DNA from: Serinus canaria
Taxonomy: Eukaryota; Chordata; Aves; Passeriformes; Fringillidae
Direction: 5' to 3'
DNA: 64,000 nucleotides
Assembly: GCF_022539315.1 (NCBI RefSeq)
Contig: NC_066321.1
Span: 5,643,324 to 5,707,323, forward strand
Numbering within the stretch: the first letter of the stretch is position 1; each line of letters opens with the position of its first letter. The position numbers and the translations under genes are program-made. Positions 44,721-58,330 of the stretch are shown one piece after another. The notes under the pieces are model-generated. The model saw nothing but the letters and a program-made list of their open reading frames with translations. It made no database searches and had not been told where the DNA came from.

Positions 44721-45619
44721 CAGGGATCAGAGGAGCTCGTTGGCTGCCCGGAGATCTGAGCAAGCGATTTTTCTGTCTGTGAGTCAGGGGGAAATGGGGC
44801 ATAGTGGCAGAAACTCTAGCGAGCACTGCAGCCCCCGGCAGCCTGGCATCCCCTGTCCTGCCCCACGAAAGGGACGGGCAGCCAGGACGGGGGCAGCGAG
44901 CCCAGCCTGCTCACACTCTGCTTGCTAAGCCGCAGGGATTACAAAGCAAGGAAATATTTTTGGGGACAGCTATCCAGGGCAGAGGTGGCTGGAGGTTCCC
45001 ACGAAGGTGCAGTGATCACTGTTTGAAATACAGAAAATCCTGGGTGCTCCCTGCACTTGCCTCTGGATTCCTCCCTTATTTTCACCCACAGAACTGATGC
45101 TTGTATTGCCTAAAAGCTAATAACATGAATGTAAAAAAGAAAGGACTTAAAAACGTTATATTTCCAAGGGAGGCCCACTGGTGGGAAAAGCAGCATCAGC
45201 ATCCTCATCACTCCCATTCCCTGAAGACAAAAGGTAGAACAGACTGAGCAGATAAAACCTCCCACCTTGCTGAGATCCCCAGAAAACCTCCTGCTCCCCA
45301 CACAGATCCCTTAGACCAGGGACCTCAGGTGGAGATGCTTCAACATCTCCATGCCTTGGTTTGCACTAGATTTGGCTTCCAGGTGGATTTGTCATCCAGC
45401 TCAAGGCAGGTCCACAGCAAAGCATTAAGCCCGAAACAACTGCATTGCTACTCTTCAACAAAATATTCAATATATTCCAGGTGAGGGAAGACCAGAACCT
45501 CTTTGCTAGGTCTAAAGTGCACCTTTGGCTCCTGGAATGACCACATGGACAGTGATTTTACATCAGTTCGTTCAGTCCCTCAGCAGTCCCACCAGAGATT
45601 CCTTCCTACAGACACCAAC

Positions 45620-46190
45620 CGTGATGCACCTGGAGTATTCCAGCCGAGCCCCAAGCGCTGCCCCCGCGGCAGCCTCGTGTCCCCCTCTGCCTTGTCCCAG
45701 TGTCACTCTGACACCCAACACCACCCCCAGCCCCCCATGGCAAAGCCAGGGGTGGGCACCCCGCAGGTCCCGGCAGGAAGCCATACCTCCCGGAGCTGCC
45801 GAGACACGTCCAGCAGCCTGGAGCTGCCAGCCCTGGGGAGCCTCCTTGTACAGCCACGGGGCGCTGCTCCCCTCCCCGTGTCCCTGAGCCCCCCCGAGCC
45901 GGCATTAGCCTCCAAGAGCAGCCTTTGTTTTGCCAGCAACAAGGGGACATTGTGGGCACTGCCCGCTGGCAGCGGTGCCCTTGGAGGATGTCCCTCTGCC
46001 AGCCGCGCTTGCGGCTTCTCTGCCCAGCTCGTGACTCAATCCGCTCTCAACTCTGTTTTCCGTGCGAGCTGAAAAAGCTGATTTTTGCTCAGTGAGAGGG
46101 AGGGTGGCTGAAGGCAGAGCTGGGCTGCAAGGGGAGGAAAACAAAGCCACTGTGTTTGCTCCCATGCTCCGCGGCTCCGGAGGTCAGTTT
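45620..46190. other. Second CpG-rich patch, role unknown
   Basis: The base composition rises again to GC-rich with many CpGs about 1 kb upstream of the copy B island. There is a GGGAG/GTATGG donor-like site on the minus strand near 45795. It could be an alternative 5' exon, a second promoter or just GC-rich DNA. Confidence 0.3.
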
Positions 46191-46440
46191 GGGGCTGATC
46201 CTTCAGAAATGGGTCATCCACTGTCCCCGGGGCAAGCCTGGCTGAGGCTGCTGTTGCCCATAGCCCCGTGCCCCTCTCATTTTCCATTTTTATCAGCCCA
46301 TCACAGCAAGCTTGGACCTGCATCTCCAGGCAGAAAAGCCTGGATATTGACACCAAATTTCCATGAATTTACCTTCTAAATAGCAATCAGCTTCTAGGCT
46401 GATGATTGTCAGGGAGGCTCTTGGCGTTTTTAGAGTGTTG

Positions 46441-46509
46441 ATGGCAGAAGGTGTAGGACTGAATTGTTTTTACGGTCCCTTCCAACCCAAACCAATATAT
46501 GATTCCATG
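46441..46509 (+). mobile_element. CR1 LINE 3' tail fragment
   Basis: ATGGCAGAAGGTGTAGGACT leads to ACGGTCCCTTCCAACCCAAA and a TATATGATTCCATG end, matching the last 70 bases of an avian CR1 on the plus strand. Confidence 0.9.
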
Positions 46510-46575
46510 TTTACTACTTTGTTTTTTCATTCTCTTCCAAATCTACCTAGAACAATCAATTAAAGCTCAGGTAAT

Positions 46576-46626
46576 GTAACTCTGATATTCCTGTAACTCT
46601 GATTTTCCTGAAACTCTGATTTTCTT
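46576..46626 (+). repeat. 17-bp tandem repeat, three copies
   Basis: Units GTAACTCTGATATTCCT, GTAACTCTGATTTTCCT and GAAACTCTGATTTTCTT follow directly on one another. Confidence 0.95.
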
Positions 46627-47131
46627 GTGAGCAAAGCTCTTCTGTAGCAGTTTCCTGTTTTAATGAAAATGTTTTCATCAGTTAGATATTTTCAGTTTTC
46701 TAGACTAATCCTCTCAAAGTACTGTAGTTTCTGTACTCTCCTAGGTGAACTATTTCATGCAAACATGTTATTTTCCATCAAGCAAATTCTGGTAGAGAGA
46801 AGGATAACCAGCAATTCTGTAGCACCCATTTTCCTGACAGTTAACAACAAGATTTCTAATTAAGGGAAGAAATTTTGTTTTTCTTTAATCCTTTAATCCT
46901 GGGCAGCAGTAGATTTTGGAGTCTGAGCAACAGTATTTTTTAAACTATGTGTATATAGGATATTTTCCTATGGGAAAAAGAACAAAATTTCTGATAAATA
47001 CTGAAAAAAAGGGCACTGCAGAAGCAGAACCCATCCCTCTCTGGGAGCAGCAGCCTTCACTTCTGCTGAGCTCCAGACATGTTCCTGTTCAGCCTCCCAA
47101 AAAACCTGAAATATTTGTGTCTTGGTGGTAA

Positions 47132-47162
47132 TTTTTGTTTTTTGTTTTTTGGGGTTTTTTTA
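47132..47162 (+). repeat. T-rich low-complexity run
   Basis: TTTTTG units with a GGGG interruption; simple sequence only. Confidence 0.8.
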
Positions 47163-50100
47163 AACACAACCTTTCCTGCCTATTTATTAGAGCCTGGATC
47201 CTGGTACAGCTCTTCCAGACCTTTTAAAATGACCCTTTCCAACCCGTTTGACTAGAGGTCCTAACTCATGTAGTTGTAATTACAGAGCCAAGGTAAGGGC
47301 AGAGGGAAGGTCCAATGTGGCTGCCTGCAAAAAAAGCTCTTTGATTCAAGGTGAAGACCAGCTTTGCTCTACAACCCACCCAGTATTCAAAAAAAATGTC
47401 TCTGAGAACAAACACAGATATGGTAAAATGTACCTTTTACCCCTCAAAAACTCACATGTCTTCAGCCAGGAAAACACACTTGGAATTTAAATTTCTCTGG
47501 CTGTCCACGTGCTGCTGCCAGTAGCATGTGCTGGGAGTCCAACGTGAGCAGGATTAAACACATCCAATGGGAACAGCATTCCAAACAGGGGTATTTGCAA
47601 ATCCTGCTCAACCAAAACACGAGGAATTGCCAGCAAAAGAGATTTTGTCCCTAGCTCAAAGTCAGCAGGGCAAACAGTAAGGCTGGAGACTGGCCCCTGA
47701 CAGGTTTTTGTGGTTCAAGAGGATGAATTGAGGGGGACAGGAAATGAAGGATCAGAGTTTAAATTCTTTTTACTCACCTGCTGTTAAAGTGAGGCTGAGC
47801 CCAGCCATCACACCCTGTCTGAGCTGAAGGGACCTGAACACTCTGAGCAGCCAAAACATCCCAGGAAAAGCCACTCTGCCAGGCAAAACCATGTTACAGA
47901 ATTGGAATGTCTCTTGGAATGTACATAGGATGATGAGTCCCATTTCCATGGGGAAGCAGAGAGAAGCAGTGGAAGAGTGGGCATGAGCCCAGTGGGGGAT
48001 GCTCACCTTTCACAGACTCTGGCTGTTCTTCTGTGAACCTTTCTGCTCTGTCCCACTCTTAAAAAGAGAAACCTCAGCTAAATTCACTCTTCTTTGACAG
48101 CTGGGTCAAAGCTTCTTTTCCACTGGTGTTCTGTCATCTTTCAAACCCTGAGGAGCATTTACAAAAACAGATCAAATCCAGCAGCTTTGGCAAATGGAGT
48201 TTAGCAATGTGCATATCTGCCGTGGAGCAGGTTGCAGCAGCACAAGAGAGCAGGTCCCAACCAGGCACTTCGGATTTATTTTACCCAAAGCCACTAGATG
48301 GGGATGCAAGGACACTTTTCTGCTCTCTGCTCTGCCTTGATCCCATCACGTTGAGCTGGAGCTGGCCTTTCCCACTCACAGGGCTGCTGTTGTCTTTCCT
48401 TTTTCTCTTTAGGAGCTGACAGAGGTCATTTGGAAACTTATCACTCGCTGAGTTCTCATCCTGTAGGGTTCAGGCCTCAGGCAGCAGTTACAGTGCAATT
48501 GCTTCTTGCTGAATATTATTCCCTGCACCAAGAGTTAGGAAGAGTAAAGGGTTTGCCTTTCAGTTTGTGGATTATAGGCTGTGGAAAGAAAAGGTACTTG
48601 AGATTGAACACAGGGGAGAAAATGGTAATCAGCAAACTGGTAATCTCTGAAAATGTCCATACTTTGGAGCAGTTAACTGTGAGGAAAAGCCAGGAGATTT
48701 CCTCAGTAGTCAAATCTCTGGGTAATTTTTTTGTTTTGTTTGTTTCTCCTCTTTTGAAATCCACAGTTGTCCTAAGAATAATCAAGACAAAATCAGGAGA
48801 ATTGGTTTGGCAGAGGCTTAGACAGGATCAGCACTGCTCTCCAGGGCAGGAGCCCTCCACAGAGGTGCCCCAGGAACACATTTAGGCTGCAGGAGTTTGT
48901 GCAATGCATCAGAAATGCTGTGGCAGTGAGGAGGGCTCCAGTCCTACAGTAATTGTCAGCACTGACCTCCAGTCACCTTGGCCTTCTGCAGTGAGCACCC
49001 ACTCCTAGTATTTTATCTCAAGTGTCTGGATACTTGGTGCTTATATTAATTCCCAGATCCTGAAGTCAGATGAAATGTGGGGGGAAAAAAACTCTTCTAG
49101 CAAATATTCAACAGCAAAATTCCAGCTTTGGGAGTATGCTAGGGTACCCAAAATGCACTCCGGGCTTCAAAACACAGACAATGCTTTGAAAGAAATCCAA
49201 AAATTGATTCATTTCAGAGCAAGCTCATAAATGTTTTCAGTGGTTGTCAGGGAGGGAGAGTGGGTGTCAGGGTGTCTTCAGGAGTCTGAGAAAAAAGGCT
49301 CTGGTAAATACCCTGAAAGCAAATGCATCTTGTGTCATAACAATCCATTCAGAAAAGTGGGAGAACAATTCAAATATTATCAAAATAAACGTCTTTCCCA
49401 CTCCATATGCTGAAAAAATGGAGCTAATGCTGCCAGTTCATGGCAATCAGTGTTTTAAGGTTTGGGAGAACAGAAGCACTGGGGACTGTTTGGTGTTTTC
49501 AACTGAGTCTCCACTAATTGCTAAAACCAGATTGCTCTACTTCATTAAACATGAACAGAAGGGCAGCTGCTTTTCCTGGGCCAGAGGGTGAGGAGGTTGC
49601 AGGGCAAGGGCTGAAGGGGCACTGGGATGGCAGCAGGGGCTGTGTCCCTGCCCTCTCTGCCTGGGGACTCCATGGGCTGCCCACCTTCCCTGCCAGAGCA
49701 TTCCCAGCAGCTGCAGCAGGCTCTGCAGATTCCAGCTATTCCTCTTCTGTGCTTTTTCCTCACTGCTTTGTAGTCTCCCCATGGTGACAACAGAATGTCT
49801 GTTTTCCAGGAACCCATTTTATGGATTAGCCATGGAAGGCACTTGCAGCCCTCCATAAAGCACGCTGACATGCTCTCTGGTGTATTCCCAACTCAACTGA
49901 AAAATTGATCAAAGCTGTAGAGTTACAGGGCCCTGTGTCCCTCTACAACCTGCTGGTGTGCTGCTCAGCCCTTGCAGAGGCAGCCAAGCCAAACCCTGTG
50001 AAAACCCTGTCTGACAAATGCACCTCCGTCCTGCCCTTGGCTTTGCACCCTGGGGAGAGCCACATGGATGATGTGCAGGATGTGTTCCCCCTCCTGCCCC

Positions 50101-51023
50101 AGCTGCTGCTGGCTCTCCTGGAGCCAAGCTCCCCCTGGCATTGTGGGTATCCCCAAAATGCAGCAGGGAGTGCCAGCAGGGCCCTGTCCTGCCACGAGGC
50201 ACTGACACCATGTGCAGTGTGCCCAGGGCTGGCACATCCTCACCCTGTGAGGGCATGGCCTCATGTGCCTCCTGCATCCCCTGTCCCATCTGCTCCAGCA
50301 GCAGCTCTTAGCAGAGACTGCTTAAATTACAGGAATAGTCAGCAAACCCATAAAATGTGGGCATAGGTCTGCTGGAGAGGATGGGATGCCATGCAGCAGA
50401 GTTGGTTTCTACTGCAGGACCTCATCAAAGCCTTTTTCCTTTTCCTCCCTGCCTCCCAGCAGTTCTTGTATTTGCTCATGGGGAATATCAATCCCTTGAA
50501 GCAAAGTCTGTGCCTCATTTCATGCCAAAATCTCCTGGGTTTTGGGAGGGCAGCTGGGTGTTGGGTGTGACATCTCTCCCCAAGCATCCTCTAGTGCCCC
50601 AGCCCTACAAAAGCATTTCCTCCTTCTGTTTATTAATTACAGTTTGATTTCTGCTGCAATGCCAAATGAGCATTGAACAGAAAATCCAATACCTGATTCA
50701 AAGGGCTTCCAAATGAGGGGTCAGGTGGGATAACAAAGGATGTTAAAATAACTGACAAGGGACCAGAAGTGGATGAGATAAAGGAGGAGATAAGGCACTT
50801 GCCTCCAGTCTGAAATGTGCAACCAGAGCCAAAATGCTCCTTACTGTGCTGTAAATGATCCCCACTCCCTACACTGCCAAATTCAGATCAATAACTGATC
50901 AATAAACATGCACAGACCAATGCCAGGGCAGGAGCACTGCTGTGGGAGGGCACAGGGCTCTGTGCTGCCTTCCAGTCACACAGCCAGCAGCAAAAGGGAG
51001 ATGCTTGGCTTTTCACCTCTTTG

Positions 51024-51160
51024 GAGTCACAGTATCACTGAATTGTTTTGGTTGAAAAAACCCTTTGAGATCAAGTCCAGTGGCTAACTCTGCACTGCCA
51101 GACAATTAAACCATGTCCCCAAGCACCACATCTTTTAATGTCTCTAGGGATGGTGACTTA
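51024..51160 (-). mobile_element. CR1 LINE 3' fragment (degraded)
   Basis: An inverted tail (AGTCACAGTATCACTGAATT) is followed by CCATGTCCCCAAGCACCACA and TCTCTAGGGATGGTGACT, typical of the CR1 subfamilies with the CCATGTCCCC motif. Confidence 0.88.
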
Positions 51161-54100
51161 CAGCTTTCAACAGCTTTATTTAAACATGGTTTTTAAGTTA
51201 TGTCAAAATATAGTTTTATCAGACAAAAAAAAGTACAGTAATGACTAGTTTCAGCATAGGGAACAAAGAAGTAATTTTAAATTTGTTTATGTTCATGTGG
51301 ATACATATACAGGATATTCAAGAAAAAAGGGGGTTTTTACTGCAAGCATCAAGCACAGGCAACCTTCTGTCACCTTGCAAAGTGCTGGATGTTGTCCAGT
51401 TTCTAAGCTGTGTGCTGTTGTAACACACCTGAGCAGTTCATTTATATTTACCTGAATCCTGACAAAAATAAAAGAATCTTCTCAGTGCTGTTTGCTCCCC
51501 TGCCATTCCCTCCAGCTATGACCAATTTCTGATGGCTTCTCCCTGTGTCCTGCAACCTGCATAGATCCAGGGGGGTGGACACCATCTGCAGCACAGAGCA
51601 GAGCCATCCCTGCAGGCTCCCTGTCACTGACCTGGGGTGACCTTGGCAATAGAGGGGTGCAGGATCAGCCCCAGCACACCTGGGAGGCAAAGTGGGCAGC
51701 ATGAACCCTGGACAACATTAAGGTGCTTAATATCTTTTCAGACAAGGATGCTATTTAAGTCATCATTACAGCATCTGTAATTTTTCTTGCACAAAGTCCT
51801 TCATGGCCACCGAGGTGATGACAGGTCCTGGTGGCCCCAGCTCCCCCATCTATCCTTGCTCTCTCAGGTGGCTACAGAATCTCATTTCCTTTCCCCCCAG
51901 CCAGATTTTAGCCAGTTACCCCTGAAAGGGTCTGACTGCTGAGGCAAGGGCTGGCCCACAGCTCCAGGCAGGTCTGAGGAGTCGCAGAGGACCAGCACCA
52001 AGCATTTCATTGACCTCAATGTGTCGAGACCACAACTGCTTCAAAAATCCCAGGGAACAAAAGCAAATGAAGCAGCTCTGGTGAAAGCTGGATCTCTGTG
52101 AGCTGAGCCACACTCCATGGCTTGTGCCACCATGCTCATCCTGGCCAAGCCCCTGCAGTCCATGCTGCAGATCTCGTGTTTGCCCTCCTTGGAGGGGACA
52201 TTTCCCTCAGAGTGAATGTCCTTGATTGCTTGCACTCACACATTCCCCAGGGTGTGAATCCCAAACTATACTGCAGAGGCTCCTGGAGGTATCTCCTGCA
52301 GCTTTTATGTTTTTCCAAGAGTGAGGAGGGAAGAAGCTTGGTCAACTCTGGCCCATTCCCATCTGCAGGATTTAGTGAGATTCCAAGCTGTTAGCAAACC
52401 TAACCCACACCTAAGGTTTTCATCTCTCTTCCTTCCCCTCCTTACATGGTACAAATGTCAGAGAGCTTTCCTGAAGCAACAGAGATACTTTTGATCTTGA
52501 TTACTAGCATCAGCTACAGGGAGAAAATTAAAATTCAGAATTTGTCACCAGCACTTCAATTATTCAGCGTTATCAACTTGTCACCAGGCCTTTAATTATT
52601 TTTCAGTTTATATCTAATTTCCCCCACTATGATTGCTTTAGCAATGCTAAGGTAGATCTGCAACTGTAATGGGAAATGTGCAAGTCCTTTATGATGCCGG
52701 GGACTGGAAATGGCAATGTTAATAAAATTCACACATCTCCTCTGCCACAAGCCCTCATCAATACAATGTTGATCTGCAGTTGACATGCTATTTAATTATG
52801 CTCTTTTGGTACCAATAAACACTTAATAATATATTCAAAGTGAGTCAACAGGATATAACACTGACTGTGATTCTGCATCTGTTTAAAGACTGGGCACAAG
52901 ACCATAAAATCTCACTTTCAAAGCCTTTCAGCATTTGACTTTGCTTTCTGGACACTGGGAGCATCATTCTGTGCAGGGTATGTGCACCCAAGCCATGGTG
53001 TGTGCAGCCAAGACAGGGGGTGTGTTACAGAGATACACAGAGGATTCAGCAGTGATTAACACCAATTATGCAGATAGTTATCACCGTGTGCAGAGATCAT
53101 TTGTTTTAACACACCAGGCAATTTTGACTCATCAAAACATTATGCAAAGGAGGAAGCTGATTACAATGATAGAAGGGGTGCAGAAGCTCTCACAGACCTC
53201 ACCAGAGCCAGCAAAGAGGCAATTTGCCAAGTTTCTCACCCAGTCCAGAGCACAAAACCAGTGGGATCGTTACACCTGCTGTGGATCCAGGGGAGGCCCT
53301 GAAGAGCTCTTCCTGCTGCTGTGCCATCCATAACACCGGATCTCTGAGGGAAGATTCAAACAGCCCTTTTCTCCTCTTTTCCCCCAAAAGGCTTTTAGCA
53401 GTCAGGGCCCTTTGCCTCTGATGTGCAGGGGATTGAGGACCCAGCAGGTGAGCAGCCTGTTCATCCAGGCAGCTCCTCAGAGCAGCAGCCAAACCTCCCC
53501 TAGCACCCCCACCCAGCTGCCCTTCAGCAAGCCCAGGGCTCCCAGAAAAATGGGCAAAGCCTGAGCATTGCTGGACACAATCCTGGTCCACAAACCTGAT
53601 GCACAGCAAAATCAGGAGCTTGTGTGTGAGGTTTACAGGTTCCTGTCCACTGCTGCTCAAATGCTGTTTGCCATGAGTTGCTTTCTGTCTAATGACACTT
53701 CTTGCCCAGAAGTAATTAGCAGATGTAGGAAATCACCTTTCTAACCAGCACCTCCATTCCCAGCCTCCAGCACCTTCTGCAAATAAATTTTACATATTTG
53801 AGATTCAAATTCATGTTGGATCACCAGTGCTGATCTCCTTGAGATGGGGAAGCAAGCTTGGGAACACCGAGTGCTCAAGGTCATTGCATATTTTATACTG
53901 TTCCTCCCTCTACTGATTGAGTTATTGCCACACACAGCTGGGAGGGCATTTGCATCCCCAAAAGCACCACGATGCTCTGAACACGTGCCAGCCTGGCATC
54001 TTGACTCACAACTGGGTCCTCCCCCCCAAAAATACCTGCACTGCACAGATGTGGATGATTAGCACCTGAACCAGAACTAACTTCTCAGAAAATTGTACTT

Positions 54101-54920
54101 ATTGCAGGACAAATTGAGTCTGCTCTGGCTGAAGCCAGAATAATTGCTCAGGGGAGCATGGGGCTTATCCAGCAGTTAATTCATTATTTGTACCTGCCCA
54201 GAGCCAGGATGGAAACAGCAGGAAAGGCAGCAGCAAACAAGGTACAAACTCCAGTTCCTCAAAACCAATTTGCTCACTTAAAGGCTTATTGCCATCACTG
54301 CAAGGGGGCAAAACACCTTCACAAAGTCCTCATGGGTGGCAAAATAGAGGAGGGACAAGCTCAGTCATGTATTTGTGTGACAGGCTGTGCAGATTTGGAT
54401 GCAATTAATGCTGTAATTTGGGCTTTGCCATATCTTTGCATGCACCAAAAAGTCAGAGCTAAGAGAGGAAATGCATTTTAAGTCAGAACAGATCCCACCT
54501 TCATGACAATGCCAGGATAAGTCAGCCAGCACCCGCCAGCAGCAGCTGTGGCTGCTCTTGCCATGTGTCAGGACTGATGGTTTAGAAAGCAATAGAAGGT
54601 TGGAAAAGGTGTTAAAAGCCAACAGCACTGCAAGTGTGCAGCCACTGAGCTCTGCCATTGCTGGTCACAGCAGGGCTGCCTTCCCTGCCTGCTCCTGAGG
54701 ACAGCTCTCAGTACAGCTCCTCGAGGGACTGGGGCTCCTCCACAGCTGCTTGGGGTGACCCCACAATGGCCAGTGTCCACTGGCTGCCTTGGGATCCCCC
54801 CTGTGCTTGTGAGGCAGGAGGCTGCTCTCAGCCAGCTCATCCCAGAGCCACTAATGATGAGACATTCCGTGGAGCCAGGGCTTGACTTCTTCAAGAGTCT
54901 CTGGAAGATGTGGGAAGTAA

Positions 54921-54948
54921 ATTAAAAAAAAAAACCAAAAAAAACAAC
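54921..54948 (+). repeat. A-rich run
   Basis: Two A stretches separated by CC; simple sequence. Confidence 0.8.
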
Positions 54949-55197
54949 AGCTGAGCCATTCATCAGGGCACACAAACAAGCTCAGGCCCTGTGTGAGTCC
55001 AGCCTGGCCTGGAGGCAAAGCAAAGCTGCTCTTACCTTTAACAGCCCTGACAAATTGGAATAGGATGTGTCTCTATTGAACCTGGATATTTCCCCACTGC
55101 TTTTTCTTGTAGTCTTGACTGGTGCAGGGAATCACCATGAATCTTCATTTGCTTTGCTGCATTCACACTGGGTTTAAATTCCTAACACTAAATCCCC

Positions 55198-55268
55198 ACG
55201 GCAGGGGGTTGGAACTGGATGATTGTTAAGGTCCCTTCCAACACAAACCATTCTGTGATTCTGTGAGT
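55198..55268 (+). mobile_element. CR1 LINE 3' tail fragment
   Basis: GCAGGGGGTTGGAACTGGAT, then GGTCCCTTCCAACACAAACC and a TTCTGTGATTCTGTGA end: a well-preserved last 70 bases of CR1, plus orientation. Confidence 0.95.
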
Positions 55269-56162
55269 CTCTCAAATAGACACTATTTTGGCTAATTATC
55301 CTCAAGATCTTAATACATTAGCTCTAGCAGATCTATTATTGCTCCATACTTTTACAGAATTTAATTCTGTGTTAATGGGGGACAGTGAGGATGCTGCCAA
55401 CTCTCTAATTCCCATGAAATGGAATGCAGGACTGCCAGGTGAGTGGGGCAATAGCCAGGGATAGGCACAGGGAGGTCTCAGAGCACATCAGGACAGTGTG
55501 GTTGGGGCAGTCACATTTGCAGGTGGACAAGGAACTTTCCTGTGTGACAGGAAATTAATTTCAGTCGAGAGAATGTGTCAGTTAAACAATCTTGGGCAGA
55601 TTCATACTATTTTTTCTGTGCCATTGCCCAGCTATTTTTGCTAAGGCAAGTGATAATTAACCTGGTTTTCGCCCTTGCAATTGTAGATAGTGAAGAGATT
55701 TTAAGTTTTCTATTCCTTTAAAATGAATGCTTCCCAGATGGAAAAGCAGTTTTCATAGCATGAGTGCATTTGACTCAGCAAAGGCACCTGTGTTGGCACC
55801 CTATTAGCACAGCCTTTTCCCACCAGTTCCCAAATGGAACAGAAGAAAAAGCAATCTGAATTCATGGAATGCAGCTTTCAGGAAAAAACCTAGAGAGAAA
55901 AGAATAATAAATCCAGCCACACAAACCACCCTCATCACCTGCTGCAGCACAGAAAGGCCACTCCAGAGAGCTGCAGACAGCACTAACATGAAGTGCTGCC
56001 CTGTGTGGGTGAGGAGGGCTTCTCTGCTTCACCCTCTGCTTGGAGAGCAGCTGGATGTATCCACAAGGAATGGGAAAGTTCACATCTCAGCAACAGCTCT
56101 GTGCACGAGGAGAGGTTGAGCACATGAAAGGTTAGGGGGAGACAACGCTTCCAGGACTGCCC

Positions 56163-56415
56163 CAGAATCACAGAATTACTGAAAAACTGAATCACAGAAT
56201 CACCGAGCTTGGAACAGACCAAGATCACCAAGTCCTGCTGTAACCCAGCCCTGCCATGCTCACCATGAACTCAAGTGCCACAGCCACTCACCTTTTGAAT
56301 ACTTCCAGAGATGGTGACCCCACCTCTTCCCTGCACAGCCTGCTCCAATGCCCCACTACTCTTTCCTTGGACACATTTTTCCCTAATACCTCATCTAAAC
56401 CTCACATTCCTTGGA
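56163..56415 (-). mobile_element. CR1 LINE 3' fragment
   Basis: It has a doubled inverted tail (CAGAATCACAGAATTACTG, then GAATCACAGAATCACC), followed by ACTTCCAGAGATGGTGACCC and TTCCCTAATACCTCATCTAA in consensus order. Confidence 0.93.
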
Positions 56416-57993
56416 CATTCCTTGTCCTTGGACTACAGGAATGAGAAAACATTTCACCTCCCCATAATTCTTCTTTATAGCAGGAGGGTGTCAGTTTGTT
56501 TTCTTGGCAGCAGAGGGAAATATCACAGTCAGGCATTTTTCTGTCTCAAGGGGTGATTCACGGGGGCACACGTGAGCCATGGCAGCTGAGCTGTCCCTGT
56601 CCTGCTGAGGGGACAGCCCTGCTGGCTGCAGCTGCCTCATCCCAACAGCATTGGCAGCTCCCCCTCACAGGGATTGCCCAGGAAGGGGCTGGGGGGCCCA
56701 GCACAAGGGACCCACCATTTCCTCCTCTGCTCATCTGCAGGATTCCCCCTTCCCTGCCTTGGCTTTTCAGTCTCACCAGGATATTTTCTGATCCAAAGCT
56801 GATGCTCATCCCTGGGCATCTCCCATGGAGAAATGGGTGATGTGGGGAGCTGCTGACTCGGTGGGGGTCTCACTGACAGCCACACATCACCTTCACAGGA
56901 GAACCCAGGTGTTTGCCCAGGTGTTTGCCCTCCCTCCTGCTGGCAGAGCCCCCCGGGCCAGCCCTGCTCTGAGCAGTGACAGCAGAGGAGCTGAAACCAG
57001 CCCTGTATTGCAGCAGCCAAGCTCTGCTTTCAGCTGGGCAGTGCTTTCCCCTTTGGAAAGCAGGACAGAAAGGACTTCACACCATCACCATGGTGAAATT
57101 GGTCACTTGGGGAGGTAATTTGGGTGCATGGCCCCACATCCACGGCCAGACAGCACCAGCCCTTCAGCTCTCCCTATGGCTGGGATAGATGGAGGTGTCA
57201 GGTCAGAGCACGTTGATCCATCCTCATCCAAGCACCTTTTTAATATTCATCATGTTACAGGGGGACATTTTTATGTCAGGAAAAATGCAAATGCTCTCCC
57301 AAAATGACTCAAGGGCAATATAGAATAAATTGTCTTTAAACCTGTATAAGGGATGCTGAAGTCACAAACAAGGCATAAAATAATATGGAGGTGGAAAGTG
57401 CTTTTTCCTTATTAGGTTTATCAAAGTAAAACTAGGCTGGTAAGCTTGCTCTATCAAGCAAATGGATGTTGCAAAAAAAGGGAAATGAAAATTCTGATCC
57501 ATATTCATTGTTTCAGTGTCAGCAAGGGAAAAAAAACTCCACTTTAATCTTTTTTGGCCTCAGAAAGCTGATCCAAAGTTTTATATAAAAAAAAGGTAAG
57601 CAAATCTGATAAGAAAATGAAAGATAATTAATAGAAACAAAGCATGCAGCAGACAGTGTCTAATATTACACAAAATGTCAAACACAGAACATGCTTGACT
57701 GCACCAAGCCACAGATCCAGGCACTGACAGAATCTTAATAGGGATTTCTTTCCCAAAGCTCCCAGCACTGGCCCAGCATCACTGCTGTCCCTGGCCATGG
57801 CTGGCAGCAGAGCTTATCTTCAAATAAAAGAGATTTTCTTTCCTGTTTAAGTCAAATTTTAGCACAGCCCTGAAGGCAGTACCCAAACAGTCACATCCAT
57901 GGAACTGTAGCACCCTGGAATAAAGCCAGGCTTGTTCCAGGTTAGGAAGAAGCTCGTGCCTTGAACAGCAGAAGTTTAAGGGAGGACTGGTGA

Positions 57994-58330
57994 CAGAATA
58001 GAATAGATTGGAAAAGTCCTTTGAGATCATCAGCTCCAACCTCTCCTCCAGCAGTAATCCATGTCCCCAGGTGCCACATCAACATGGCTTTTAAAATACC
58101 TCCAGGGATGGGACTCAAGCACTGCTCTGGGCAGCCTGTTCCCATCCTTGACCACCCTTTTGGTGAAGAGATTTTCCCTGACATCCAACTCAAACCTCTC
58201 CTGGTGCATCTAGAGGCTGTTTCCTCCTGTCACTTGCTACCCAGAGAGCCTGGTCCTCACCTGGCTCCCACCTCCTGTCAGGGAGTTGTGGAGAGTGAGA
58301 AGGACTCCCCTGAGCCTCCTGTGCCTATTT
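57994..58330 (-). mobile_element. CR1 LINE 3' fragment
   Basis: AGAATAGAATAGATTGGAAA begins it; CCATGTCCCCAGGTGCCACA, ACCTCCAGGGATGGGACTCA and GATTTTCCCTGACATCCAAC follow in order across about 335 bp. Confidence 0.95.

Noticed and set aside
45503..46072. A 189-codon plus-strand frame in the GC-rich patch upstream of copy B
   Set aside because: Proline/serine-rich chance frame in GC-rich DNA, with similar-length frames open on the opposite strand and no family signature.
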